A stretch of DNA of 64,000 bases from Magnaporthiopsis rhizophila (lineage: Eukaryota; Ascomycota; Sordariomycetes; Magnaporthales; Magnaporthaceae), in assembly GCA_003049465.1 (NCBI GenBank), contig PYSS01000145.1:25109-89108 (forward strand), given 5' to 3'. Positions 10,900-21,707 of the stretch are shown here, piece by piece. The translations under genes were made by a program, and so were the position numbers. The number at the start of each line of letters is the position of its first letter. Within the stretch, counting starts at the first letter, position 1. The notes beneath the pieces were generated by a model. The model was given only the letters and a program-made list of their open reading frames with translations, ran no database searches and was not told the origin of the DNA.

Positions 10900-13050
10900 C
10901 TTGGTAGGTGTGGCCTGGTGGCAAGGACCGCTGCTTAGGTCAACAGTTTTGTTGCTATGATGGCTATGTGTGGATGGAGGCGGATGGAGCCTGGGGTGTT
11001 GAGATGTGCCGTCGGTTTGCCGGGGCCTGTAGGTAGGTATATATCGAGGAGGCTGGGTGCGAGTTGACCAGCCGGCTCTAGAGTGAGAATATAGATTCCA
11101 AATTTGGCTAGATCAGGGCCCCCAAACAAGTGCTGCTTCGCCTTGTATGATATGGGGCACCCAGGATTTGTCAGGATGCTTAACAGCAGCACCTCCAACC
11201 CATCCCGCGGCACACTCGACCTCACCGGGCAGTCGAAACTGAGCCTGGCTGGTGAAGGCGTAGTCTCAGAGGGGCTGCAATTTGGGCCAGGGATAAGAGG
11301 GTGTGGTATTGTGGACCAATCCTCTGGTGGTTGCGGCGATGCTGGGAGATTGCAGTTGCGGCCGTCGTGTTTTGGTCGGGCGAGGCTCGGCGAAACCTGA
11401 GCGGGATGGAGGTGACAAGAGAGGCCGGGGGAGAAGATGGGCAGCACCGCAGGGAGCAGTGTGCCCTTTGAACGTCGTCGCTCGCCATTCGGGCCTCGAG
11501 GCACCTGCTCTGGCTGCTGGCAGGATTGATGCTTTCTCTCGTGGCCGAACCCCGACGCGGACGGTGGTACTACGTGGTGTGTTCGTTTACTTGCTGCAAA
11601 CACCCGTGGTTCGGTCGCATCGTCAGCATATTGTCTATCGAGTGTTCAAGTTCGTGGGCCCCGACTGGCCCACGATGATACGTTTCACATGCTTCTATCC
11701 CCAGCTCGGGCATACATTGATGGTTAATTTCCCGCAGCCATAGTTCCTGGAGATGGTGACACAGGAGAGCCTTACTTACCGGGTGGCGGCGGACTTGGCG
11801 CAGCGGCTGCGGGCAGGCTGTCGGTTTGCATGAAATAACAGCTTTGAAGTTGCCCAATTGAGCAGTGTCGCAGCTACCCGGGCCTCCTGCAGAGCTCCTG
11901 TGGACCCCACGAAACCATTGGGACCCAAACATGGGACCAGCTCCGCCGATGAGGTCTGCCGACAGGACTGACTGGGTCAGGCAACCTATCACGATTGAGG
12001 CTTTTGGACCCCAACTCAGCTGGCTGCGGGCAATGGGTGTGCTCGATAAGGGGCCTTGCCGTCTGGTGTGTCTGTTACCCCTCTCTGGTTTCTGTGCCGC
12101 CACGCTGCATGCAACCGTTGCGTGCAGATGTCACGACCGAGGGGGAGACCAAGCCCCGTTCAAGCTCCGTTCGGGCTATGTGCTATGACTGCTGGAGTCT
12201 CCAGGAATAGATCAATAGCTGCTGCGACCTGTGGAGCTCCGGCTTGAGCGACCACAACCTCGACCGCCGACCCAATACAGATAAACCCCACGATCTGACA
12301 AGCAGCATTCACATTGCTCGTGCATGAGGCAAGCGCCGGCGGCATTGACCAACGACCACCCACCATCCCTGAGCCGTATCACGGAGCCTTACCGATCACA
12401 CCGCACTCGGGGCAGCTCATGGATCCTTCTGGCCATCGAATGGAATCCTTTGCGGCTATTATTGTACAGGGGCACGAGAAAAATATCCGGCCAAACCTGC
12501 ACTTTTCTGTGCACTGATCCTCTGTGACCGAATGGGCCGCAGAGTCGGCCTCTTGTCCTAGACCCAATATCGCCCGTCCGACGACCTGAGAGCAGTAACC
12601 CGGGGAAGGGCTGCTCACTGCCGTCGAATAAGGCGCGCAATCCCAAGGATCCGGGCCGGCGTCGGACGAGATACATGGCACTAACATATTCCCCTTAACT
12701 CTGTGTGCGCATCCGAAGTCAATCTTTAGTTCTCGAAGGTCCTTTCTCTAGCACAGCCTTCCCAATGGTCATTTTGTCCGGGGTAGCGCAGACTAGGTGG
12801 CGATGTGGCACGTTCCAGGCCGTCTTGTCCACCGCAAATGTAAACCTTGTGCGAGCGTGATGGTCTGGCCCTTGGGTGCTCGGACACACCCCTTTAGGCT
12901 TGTGATGAGCATACAAAGCATACATCGAAGGGGTCACTGTTCATAACTACGCCTTGATAGCGTAGAATAGATTCCTTGTCATGCACCCAGACACTCTTCC
13001 CAAAACTTGCAAAGGCCACCTCACCCCTCGACCAGGTGCCTCGCGCAAAC
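10900..13050. other. Spacer upstream of two divergent genes
   Basis: About 2.15 kb lies between the divergent membrane-protein and aldolase-like genes. Several overlapping frames of 70-220 codons exist on both strands, but none shows a domain, signal peptide or consistent splice structure. It presumably contains both promoters. Confidence 0.5.
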
Positions 13051-14169
13051 ATGGCCCCGTTAGCAGTTTTCCAGTCGCTCGAAAGCTCAGAATACGCCGC
13101 TGCAGCCGCTCCCAAAAATGGCGCCGTGTTCAAGAGCGGCGATCCCAAGAGTGCGCTGGCCGAGATTAGCGACCCAGAAGTGACCGGGCCGCCTGCGTTC
13201 AGCGACCCGTACGAGGCGCGGGCATACCTGAAGCATCGCCTGGCCATCGCATGCCGCATATTTTCCCAGTTCGGCTTCGCCGAGGGAATTGCCGGCCATA
13301 TAACCCTGCGAGACCCTGTCGACCCGACCAGTTTCTGGGTGAACCCCTTTGGTATGTCTTGGCAGTACCTGGGCGTTGGAAAAGCGTCGTCGTGCTGACA
13401 AAGTATCGCTCCTCATGGTCGGCGCCCGTCTCTAGGCCTGCACTTTTCGCAGATCCGTGATGAGGACCTGATACTGGTGAACGAGTCGGGACGTGTCGTG
13501 GACGGCGGACGGAACCGGAGGCTGAACCATGGTGGGTTTCTCGTTTGTCCTGGAAGGGTTGGGATGGGATTAGCACAGCCCCATACCCCAGTAACAAAGA
13601 GCAACAAGGAGACAGCCCGCTGACGTCTAACCAAAGCCGCCTACGCGATCCACGCCGAGCTGCACCGCGCCCGCCCGGACGTGAACTGCGCCGCCCACGC
13701 GCACACGCTGCACGGCAGGGCCATCTGCAGCCGTTCCCGGCCCGCGCTGCGCATGCTGACGCAAGACTTTTGCGTCTTCTGGCGCGACCTGGCCCTGCAC
13801 CCGTCCTTTGCGGGCGTGGTGCTGGCGGCCGATGAAGGGCGCGCGATAGCGTCGGTCCTGGGGGGTCGCAAGGCAGCGCTGCTAGCCAGCCACGGCCTGC
13901 TGGTCGCGGGTGCCAGCGTCGAGGCCACCGTCGCCTGGTTCGTGCTGCTCGAGCGCTGCTGCCAGGTCCAGCTGCTGGCCGAGGCGGCGGCGGCGGCGGG
14001 CCAGGCCGACACGGCACTGGTCGAGATAGGGGACGAGGAGGCCAGGGCAACGTGGGAGGTCATGGGATCACCTGAGCATGGGTATCTGATGGGCTTGCCG
14101 CTGTTCCAGGTTGCCGAGCGGGAGTTTGGAGAGGAGACGTATTTGGGTCGAGGCTTGGAGAAGCGCTGA
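13051..14169 (+). CDS. Class II aldolase/adducin N-terminal domain protein
   Basis: Three exons, 13051-13351, 13436-13531 and 13637-14169, give about 309 residues. The introns (84 and 105 nt) have GTATGT and GTGGGT donors, TAG and AAG-type acceptors and phase 1 junctions that restore GLHF and HAAYAIHAEL. The fold's zinc-site histidines are visible: His153 and His155 in AHAHTLHG and His218 in SHGLLVAG. GHITLRDP near residue 83 is typical of the fungal branch of the family. Members include sugar-phosphate aldolases and epimerases as well as non-catalytic adducin-like proteins, so the substrate cannot be stated. The first in-frame ATG with good context (CAAACATGG) is at 13051. No targeting signal is evident. 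The AAG acceptor of intron 2 is unusual and may hide a slightly different boundary. Confidence 0.87.
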
Positions 14170-15302
14170 TGGAGGCTGGATGTGGACTGCTGGATCGAGG
14201 AAAGGTTCTGGAGCTGTCTTTATGTCAAAGAACTCTCCGTATGAGCTAGGCAGTAAAAGGAGAGTGGGGAGACTCATACGTACTGTCGTTATCCTATTAT
14301 GTCAACTATGTTCTTGCAACCCTTGTCGTTGTTGCTTTGCTGTCGCCCTTTTGCAGCCGCTGTGTTTTCCCATCTCGACTTGCGGTGAAATCTAGCCCTG
14401 GACGAGTGCTATCTATCACATATCTTTTGTCAACATCTTCCTTCCGGCGCATCAACTTATCAAGTAGGCAGGGACATACAGGAGTGTCATTGGGTATATG
14501 TGCACTCAACTCTGATATGTCTGCGTATCTGGAGCGCGCAGCTGCCAGCCTCCATAGCCTGCGGCTGTGCGTATCGTGTTATGTAACAAGATGTGACAGT
14601 CCGAGCTGTCAGCTCTGGGCTGTCGTCAAAATACAGTTGGCTTACATCAGCGCTACTCTCTCTAGTTAGTGAAATAGTTGTAGAGGCTATGAATGCCGAG
14701 CACTCAGTGCCGCCAACCTTCCTGTCTGTGGCGTACGCTGGGTGAGTGGGGGTCTTTGAAACAAAGTTGAACTTTTGAGCCGTGGTGAGGCGGTAGTCCA
14801 TTGAAATAGAAATTTGTGCAGGCTGCACGTGTACCAGAACGTTGTTTTGATAATTAATGTCTGCAATGCAAGAGAATGGGGATCAGATTCGCAAATGCTT
14901 GATACGGGAGTGGTTGGTGGCTAGGCGGTATGGAATTTTCTGTTGAGATGCACTTTTCTGTTGCCTGGTGTGTGTGTGTAGAATTTGGTGCTGGCTTCTG
15001 GGGACCAAAACACAAAGGAAAACCCACGAGACAGTTGAATGGGTGCGGGCGGCGCTGGGTGCGTGGCTTCAGCATGCGGGATGCCCCGACCAGCTGGGTC
15101 AGTCGCGACTGTCGCGTCTGGAGCTTGCACATAAGAGCACGTGTGCGTGGAGAACCCCAAGCTAGCCGTTGGCAGAAAAGGTGGAGAGGCCCGGGAGAAG
15201 CTCGGTGAGCAGGCAAGGCCACGCCCAGGACAAAGGAAGACCAGTCTACTGTCAGGAGGGATATAAACAAAGAAGGAGGGGTGTCACTCAACAAGAAACC
15301 AA
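14170..15302. other. Spacer before tRNA-like gene
   Basis: About 1.1 kb forming the 3' flank of the aldolase-like gene. No supported gene, repeat or RNA was seen. Confidence 0.5.
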
Positions 15303-15436
15303 GCCCGTCTGGTCTAGTGGTTAGGGCGCCGCCAACCTTTGTCGGACACTATATATATATGTCCCTCCCTTATTTCCTTTGTCCTGTCTGGCAAAGGTAC
15401 GCGGCGGAGACCCGGGTTCGACCCCCGGGATGGGCA
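15303..15436 (+). tRNA. tRNA-like gene with hairpin insertion in anticodon loop
   Basis: The acceptor arms GCCCGTC (15303-15309) and GATGGGC (15429-15435) pair over seven positions with one G-U, followed by discriminator A15436. An A-box-like TGGTCTAGTGG and a T-arm CCGGG-TTCGACC-CCCGG (B box) are intact. CCGCC (15329-15333) pairs with GGCGG (15403-15407) as an anticodon stem. Between them lie 69 nt instead of 7. This insert contains a 14-bp stem, 15335-15348 with 15385-15398 (two G-U pairs), and a TA run in its loop. If the cut sites were canonical the anticodon would read CCT (Arg), but U33 is absent, so the isotype is not assigned. A T-run follows directly. It could be a functional intron-containing tRNA or an insertion-disrupted copy. 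Confidence 0.62.
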
Positions 15437-15462
15437 TTCCTTTTTCTTTTTTTTTTTCCCTC
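15437..15462 (+). terminator. Pol III T-run terminator
   Basis: Immediately after the discriminator base come five T residues and then about eleven more after one C. This is the usual RNA polymerase III stop and supports real transcription of the tRNA-like gene. Confidence 0.6.
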
Positions 15463-16145
15463 CCGTGTCTTTCCCCTATCCTACCATAAAGCCCCTGCCT
15501 GACTGCTCTACGGATAAGACACTTTCATTTTTGCTTGCCTTAGCCCAGGGCATAACATGGACCCGGTGGTAGCACCGAATCCCAAGCGTGAGAATCCGGA
15601 AAATATTGTCAGAGCCGCACGTCGAGGCGTTCGACCCGATGGTCGTTGAAACTCACGCTTCGGGTGGGGCAAGATTACATCGTCAGCAGCAATGTGGGAC
15701 TGGTCCGCCCGAGAGGCAGTGGAGGTGCGTGGGACCAAATCAGTGCGCAGGGGAGCAAAACACACCAGGCTGCTTCGGGATGACTTGGCAGTCCTCGTGA
15801 GAAGAGACATAGCGCATGTCATCACGAGCGGGCTTCTACGAGGACCCTTGCAGCTGGCTACCTGCATACATGCAATGGAGCCAATGTGTGCCTGCGCTGG
15901 TGATGTGGGAATCATATGACCTGGCTAACGGCGAGTATGAGATCGTCACCAGTTTCCTCTCAAGGTACCAAGCATTTATGTAATGGAGGCATGAAGCATT
16001 CTGTCACATTATAGAATCCATAGGGTAGGTCCGTTTCCAAGCTTTCATTTTCTTGCCGAGGCCACCTCTCTGTGGAATTTCCAACAAATGGCTCGTGGAT
16101 GAGATGGTGGCAATAAACGGCAGGACTCATGAAAAAGGTATACCG

Positions 16146-16279
16146 GGGTAGAAGCGCATGCAGTAGACCAATTTGCTTGATCTCCATTTCTAAAGACGTA
16201 CTAGGAGGTAGGAGAGGCTGTGAAAGGTAGTAGACGCCCTGACTCTAATGTATTTATATATACAGGTGCGCTGCAAGGG
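16146..16279 (-). repeat. Dispersed TATA-bearing repeat, copy 1
   Basis: Read on the minus strand it runs TTGCAGCGCACCTGTATATATA, an AGAGTCAGGGCGTCT block, pyrimidine-rich sequence, then GATCAAGCAAATTGGTCTAC and TGCATGCGCTTCTAC. The same order of blocks is found at 26073-26188 and 55857-55961 on the plus strand and, more diverged, at 25927-26035 on the minus strand. Confidence 0.65.
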
Positions 16280-16802
16280 TATTAAGCACTCGCCGGCCTC
16301 GGCTGGAGGAGGATCTCTAACGCGCACCGAGGTCTTGATACTGTACCCTGCCCGTAGATCCCTCGTGTTGACCCGTTCCTCTCCGACAAAATGCCAACCT
16401 ACCCGGGAGCTCCGAAACAAGTGGCTCTTTTACGATATGTGTGTCAAGAGACAGCACAATCTCATCAAAGAAACCAACCCATCCCGGAGCCCCGGGATAG
16501 ATGGCTCTTCGACGATATGTGTGTCTTTGACACACAGTCTCGCCAAAGAAGCCAATCCTTGCCGGAGCCTAGCGCAGAGCTGCGTCCAAGACAACTAACC
16601 GTGTAGGGCCAATCCCATCCACCCGCCCTGACCTTACCGGTTCGTTCTCCACCACGACGTGCCCGTCAACTCCTCACTTTACCACTCCGCAAAGGGTCAC
16701 GTCTCCTGCTTAATCGTTTCAAGGGAAAAGCGAGAGCACTAGGCGCCGGGCCTTACTCAGGCATACCCTAACAGCGTGACCTGTGGTAGTGGCGCCTTTG
16801 CG

Positions 16803-16898
16803 GTATGAGGAGAAAGATTGTCAGTTGAGTTTGGTTCTGTGCCTTGCCTTATGTGATTCCGCGCTTGATCTTTGGGGTTGAAGGGGCAGACTTACAGC
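16803..16898 (-). repeat. Intron-like repeat, copy 2
   Basis: On the minus strand this reads GTAAGTCTGCCCC, CAACCCCAAAGA, GCGGAATCACATA, GGCAAGGCACAGA, CAACTGACAATC and ends CTTTCTCCTCATAC. It matches 7155-7255 block by block. The upstream match CTGACCGCCACCGCCGCT versus TTGACCGCCACCGCCGCT lies at about 17012-16995. Here an extra stretch separates that block from the GTAAGT. Confidence 0.6.
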
Positions 16899-17031
16899 CC
16901 CGTTTTCCCGTGCTGGGGATTGCTGATGTGCTTTAAGAGCGGACACAGGCCTTTTGGTGGCAGTGACCAGAGACCGCGTCGTCTCGGTCTTGACAGCGGC
17001 GGTGGCGGTCAAAGGGGTAGACTTGTAGCCG

Positions 17032-17062
17032 TATTGCAAAGTAGAGGCGCATGCAGTAGACA
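17032..17062 (-). repeat. Dispersed repeat, partial copy
   Basis: The minus strand carries GTCTACTGCATGCGCC followed by TCTACTTTGCAAT. This is the same 3' block as in the copies at 16.2, 26.0-26.2 and 55.9 kb, without the TATA-bearing part. Confidence 0.55.
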
Positions 17063-18593
17063 CTGTAGATCCCCCGCGTGGGTCACGATCTTTTGCGACA
17101 GCTCGTGTTCTCGCGGAGGATGCTGACGCGCTTTCAAAACGGGTGGAGGGGTAGTTGTCGTTTCGGCCGACGCCTCGGGCTCTCCACCGGTACCACACGC
17201 GCAGATGTAGCAGGCGGGAAGTGGCCCACAAACTGCGGGCTCTGCGAGGACACAAGCAACGTTAGCGGTACACCCACCGGTATATCCTCGCTGGGCATGT
17301 CAGTTTGTAAAGAGAGGCGCGTAGGTTTACACACCTTGTGGACGCTCGAAGTCGCCGCCGCCGTACATAAGTTATGAAAGAAGTATCGAAACGCCATAGG
17401 GTGGGGACTTGGTGCTTTGCTCTTCGGGATGGAGCAAGTGCAGGGTCAAGAGATCGCATGCTGCCCACCAGCGGACGAGCACGGGGATGGGACTGATGGC
17501 CATGCGTCGCGGGAGCGATGCTGGTATGCGTGCACCAAGATGGAGATTTCGAGGCTGCCATGGTGCCGGTGTGGTTCTTCGTTTGTTGGGTTGTTTGGGG
17601 AAAGAGGTGCTTCTCCAGGAAAAGACAAGGAGCAGGCAAATTTTGAAGAGATATGGAAAGCTAGGACCAGTCTGGAGGAAGGGCTAGGGCTAGGGCAAAG
17701 AGCCTAGTGCCGTGGAGCTTTCTTGGGGCCGTATGCCGAATGGCCGAACATCACGTCATGGCCATATGGCAAACTCTCTCTAAGAGGAAACATCGGATTT
17801 GAGGAAAACTGGAGGAGTCACCACGCGGCTAACCAGGGCCGGAGAAAGCCGGAAGGGCCAAGGCCAAATACCCGCAGAAAGGCCAGGCCCAGGACTCAGG
17901 GGGTTCCGTTGAAAGCCGAAACATTCTCCTTCTTCTAAGCCGGGATAAAGAACCCGTCCAGATGATTGCATAAAAGGGTCAGAGATGGTGGGTATGAGCA
18001 GATATCTGCGCTCTCTGCTTGCCGTGTGCCGTAGATAACTATACATTGATAGACCACTCTTGTTTCTTATGATAACCCAAATACCGTAGACCTTGCCTAC
18101 GCTCACGCAGCACACCGACCTCCGTGAAGCGGGGGGTTAAATGGAGTAGCTGCATAGCATCTGGGTGATGCTCGGCACAGACTCGCTCCTCTATCGTCTC
18201 CTTGCCAGAGCCTCGCACCCGTAATCGGGTTCGGACGTTCGTATTCGAATTCGCGACCCACCAAAGGCTGAAGACGACAACGGTTTCTGGCCCACATTGA
18301 CAGGAGGAAGGCGCCACGGCTGCGCTTTTCTGGACGTCTTAGTGGGGCCAAAGAGATGGACGCATGTCGATATGCATGGAAAGAAAAAAGATTTACCATC
18401 GCTCCCACCGTGGCCGTCAGCATGGGGAGGCAAGCCTGGCTCACTTCGACTGATCTATTTAACAACCGCGTGGCCACCCTTTGCCACCACTCTCTGCGCG
18501 GCTTCGACACATCCTCAGTCTCCCCTCCAATATCTTCTGCCCGAGAAAAAGCCTGCCTATTCTCTTCTTGTCTTTTCCTCTTCTGTGCCTTCA

Positions 18594-18597
<4 letters not shown>

Positions 18598-18628
<31 letters not shown>
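18598..18628 (+). repeat. (TA)n microsatellite in hydrolase leader
   Basis: About fifteen TA units end 40 nt upstream of the likely start codon of the alpha/beta hydrolase. The array probably lies in the promoter or 5' leader and could act as a TATA element or a length-variable spacer. Confidence 0.9.
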
Positions 18629-18630
<2 letters not shown>

Positions 18631-18667
18631 TACACATTCTGCAGCGGACTGCCGTCTGGCGCATAAA

Positions 18668-19813
18668 ATGATGCCAAAGAATTCCGATGTCCCCGGTGCC
18701 ATCGATGCTGATGACCTGGGAGCGAGGCGAGCCAAGATCCTCTCCTGGCAAGAAGAGGCCATCGCTGCCATGGGCACGGTGTCTGACGAGATTCAAGAAT
18801 ACTGGACGACCATAATCACCGACGATGGGTTCGAGTCCAAGACCTTGGTGATTCGGCCGAAACCCACCGTACCGACCTCCACAAACAGCCACGCTGCCAA
18901 TGGTATCCCGCGCGAGGACGACAACCCGGTGCCGCGCCGGCCCCTCATTGTGCTCTTCCACGGCGGTGGCTTCGCCCTTGGTACGCCTGCCATGATGACC
19001 CGTCCGGGCCGCGAGCTAGCCGAGCGCCTGGGCGCCGTCGTCGTCGCGCCAACCTACCGCCGCATCCCTGAAGACGGGTGGCCCAGCCCGTCGCGCAGCG
19101 CCTGGGCCGTGCTTGTCCACCTTGCCAAGAACGCGGAGCGCGATCTCGGCGCAAACCTCGACGACGGCTTCATCGTCGGCGGCTTCAGTGCCGGCGCCAG
19201 CCTTGCCGCCATCTGCGCGGGCATCTCGCTCGAGTCTCTCCTGTCTTCGGCTCCAGGCCACATCATCGTCGGCACTCCCGGTAGCGCCGGCGGCAACCCT
19301 AGGGCCGCCGCCCCGTGCAGCCGTAGCTTCAACAACAATAAACTGGCGCGTCCTATCACAGGCGTCTTCGCCAACTGCCCCATGCTGCTTACCGAGGACA
19401 TGGTCCCGGACGCGCACAAGAGCCTCTGGAAGTCCCGGATCGAGAACAGGGACGCGCAGGGACTGAGCAGCGAGGAGGTGGATCTGATCTGGCGTGTGAT
19501 GGATCCGGATTTCTATTCGCCGTGGACGACGCCATTTAGCGGATGGCTCAAGCCTGATGGCAACTCCGGTCACGACGAGGCCCCAGTCGGCATACCCCAC
19601 TACATCCAGGTGGGGAAGAGAGACTGCCTCCGAGATGATGGTGTCGTCTTGCACGAGGCTCTCAAATCGCGCGGCGTCAAGACTCGCCTCGACGTGTTCA
19701 AGGACGATGGTCACATGGGATGGTGCGCTCTGCCGTTCGAGTCTCATAGCACGAACCCGACGGTTGAGGAGGCCACGATGTCGGGGTTTGCTTGGCTTCT
19801 TGAGCAGAGCTGA
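18668..19813 (+). CDS. HSL-type alpha/beta hydrolase (esterase/lipase)
   Basis: A single-exon frame of 381 residues. It has the oxyanion-hole motif HGGG (residues 98-101) followed by GFALGTPAMM, and the nucleophile elbow GGFSAGAS with Ser174. A C-terminal RDCLRDDG supplies a likely acid Asp and DDGHMGW a likely catalytic His. This order and spacing are those of the hormone-sensitive-lipase (alpha/beta hydrolase fold 3) family, which hydrolyses short acyl esters. No secretion signal is visible, so it is probably intracellular. The frame stays open upstream to an ATG at 18356, but that extension would translate the (TA)n array into Ile-Tyr repeats. I therefore take the tandem ATGs at 18668/18671 as the start. 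The substrate is unknown. Confidence 0.88.
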   Translation: MMPKNSDVPGAIDADDLGARRAKILSWQEEAIAAMGTVSDEIQEYWTTIITDDGFESKTLVIRPKPTVPTSTNSHAANGIPREDDNPVPRRPLIVLFHGGGFALGTPAMMTRPGRELAERLGAVVVAPTYRRIPEDGWPSPSRSAWAVLVHLAKNAERDLGANLDDGFIVGGFSAGASLAAICAGISLESLLSSAPGHIIVGTPGSAGGNPRAAAPCSRSFNNNKLARPITGVFANCPMLLTEDMVPDAHKSLWKSRIENRDAQGLSSEEVDLIWRVMDPDFYSPWTTPFSGWLKPDGNSGHDEAPVGIPHYIQVGKRDCLRDDGVVLHEALKSRGVKTRLDVFKDDGHMGWCALPFESHSTNPTVEEATMSGFAWLLEQS

Positions 19814-19885
19814 TCCAGTTGTCTTGGAGGCATATTGGAATAGGCTTTGCTTGTATTTGAGGTGTAATCCGGCTTCAAGCTAAAT

Positions 19886-20540
19886 CTAGTCATGGAAGTC
19901 AGAACTATTTGATAAGCTTTTAGCTGCTTGTTCAAGCTCACATAGCCCTCCTGGTTTTGAGGAGGCTGCTGGCGTCAACCCGCTTTCCTCCCCACAGTCG
20001 CCGTGCTTCCGGAAGACCCGCACGTCGGGCTTGCGGCCGCCCACGCAGTACTTGCACCAATTTTCGTTTTCAGAAGTCGAGGTCAAAACGTAGAAGACCT
20101 GCTTGGCGAATACTTGCTGGCGCTGTACGGACCCCGGAGCTGGCCTTCCTGGTTGCGATTGTCCCGTCGGAGTGCAGCTCACGATCGGCTCGCTCAGGCG
20201 GCGATGTGGCCTGCAGCGGCGGCCCTCGGTGCCGTGGAACAGTGGGTTTCACATCTGCTTGACTATTTGCGGTCAAGTGAGGATGCGAGGCCCGGCGTTG
20301 GCTTCTGCGTTGGCAAGGGAGCCGTCCGCGTGCTGGCCTTAACGGCCTAGGACTTTTGCCGTTGCGAGGACGTAGTTCGGCGCCTGGCCGTTGCCACCGC
20401 TAGAATGCGTGGACCTTCAAGTCGTCCATGTGGCGCCGTCGGGAACAAGAAAGATTTAAAAGTGGTTGGAAAGGCCATGGTGTTGGCGGGCAGCGTGCAG
20501 AATGAGAAAGATCGTCGAAAGGGAATGGCACCTGCAACCG
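19886..20540 (-). pseudogene. Possible degraded small protein gene
   Basis: On the minus strand a frame ending at 19886 includes FYVLTSTSENENWCKYCVGG and then RKPDVRVFRKHGDCGEE, which looks protein-like. Upstream in the same frame, SGGNGQAPNYVLATAKVLG and ADGSLANAEANAGPRILT are separated by single stop codons (TAA, TGA, TGA) that C-to-T changes could produce. An ATG near 20481 opens a hydrophobic N-terminus (MAFPTTFKSFLF) in a shifted frame. No family is recognised. It may be a decayed small secreted-type protein, a multi-exon gene I cannot resolve, or chance. Confidence 0.27.
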
Positions 20541-21449
20541 GCCTATTGGAGCTCCGTCCCAGTTCCGTCACAATTCGGGCGCGGCAGCTTCTATCGCAAG
20601 CAATCCGCGGCTCCCCGCCAACCCATCCCGACAGCAACGAGCACCGAGTCAATGACGAAAACAAACCACCCCGAGGCCTCGGGCATCGCGCGGCGAGTGC
20701 AAGCCTCGGTAGTCCTCACGGTAGCAGAAACCTACCCACACCCAGACACGGCTACCTCATCATCCCCGCCTCTAGCTGCAGCTATGGCGTCGTACTAGCG
20801 GTCAGTATTAGTAACAGCAGAAACCGCAAGCCTCGCATTCCCGCCCGCCGGCACCCTGGAGTAAGTACCCGGACTCCGACACCGCCTCTGCCGCGTCCAA
20901 TTTCTACGCGCCGATGCCAGACAAAACGGCGGCGCATGCCGAGGCCAAGGCGGCCGAGATCGAGACACCCTGGCGGCGCAAGAGTCCCCTTCGGAGAGAC
21001 CAGCTGGGTCTGCGCTAGCGCATAACCATAAGCAGTGCCGAGTCACCTGCTGGCCGAGGGTGTCGACACGCTCGCCGCGCCAGCCAAGTACGGCGACGAG
21101 GATGAGGAGGCTGTGCGGCTTGTGCATTGCGTTCCTGCTGGTGACAGAGGATGACGTCTCGGGCCGCAGCTTCTATTGCTCGTCTGCGTCGACGCGACGG
21201 ATGGCACAGATTACAGGTGACGGGGGCGGGTATGATGACGAGTCGAATACGTACGAGCCGAACGAAAAGCTCGACGACTTCTTCTTTGATAGCCGGCTTG
21301 TCCGCCCGGCCATCTCGGGCTTCATCGTGGCGACGCCGGTTGCGCCGAGAAAGGTCGGATTCGACGAAGATTATCACATATACAACCCTGGGCTCCTTCT
21401 TGAGAGCTACGTATCTATAACGTCCTATAATACTGGAGCGGGGATCTGA
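20466..21449 (+). CDS. Possible multi-exon hypothetical gene, unresolved
   Basis: Three stretches look coding in different frames: a frame from 20466 ending in PPLAAAMASY; 20819-21004 containing YPDSDTASAASNFYAPMPDK and ending QLGLR; and 21049-21449, which holds AEGVDTLAAPAKYGDEDEEA and, after a possible GTGACA to ATTACAG intron (about 21150-21215), GGGYDDESNTYEPNEKLDDF. A GTAAGT donor occurs at about 20862. The pieces could be exons of one acidic protein of unknown family or the remains of a broken gene. The boundaries are not reliable. It overlaps the minus-strand candidate at 19886-20540. Confidence 0.28.
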
Positions 21450-21707
21450 GCTTGGGGGCAGGAACGGAGTTGGAGGCAATGAGGTACTCTGGCAATGCCA
21501 CCAAGTCAGTTATGATCCGAGATCGCACCGAACAAAGGAAGTGCCGGACATGTCAAAGCCTGGCACCATTGGAAGACAGCCATTCATTAAATAATAAAAG
21601 GCTACATTATAAAGGGCTAAAATCTCTCGAGCGGCAAGTGGAGAAAACAGACAGAGTGCCAAGAAAACGCAGAACGCCATCGCTTCAGTCCCATCCTCCC
21701 GACAATA

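Larger units (their letters stand above)
15463..18597. other. Repeat-bearing spacer
   Basis: About 3.1 kb without a firm gene. It holds copies of two repeated sequences (16146-16279, 16803-16898, 17032-17062), annotated separately. A minus-strand frame at 17397-17134 opens with an ATG and has possible GTGTGT and CAG splice signals leading into a Cys-rich stretch (CGPLPACYICACGTGG). It then meets stops, so a spliced or decayed gene on the minus strand at 17.4-16.8 kb is possible but unproven. Confidence 0.4.

Noticed and set aside
18356..18667. Extended N-terminus of the HSL-type hydrolase
   Set aside because: It would translate the (TA)n array as Ile-Tyr repeats; the tandem ATG at 18668/18671 directly before the conserved body is more plausible.
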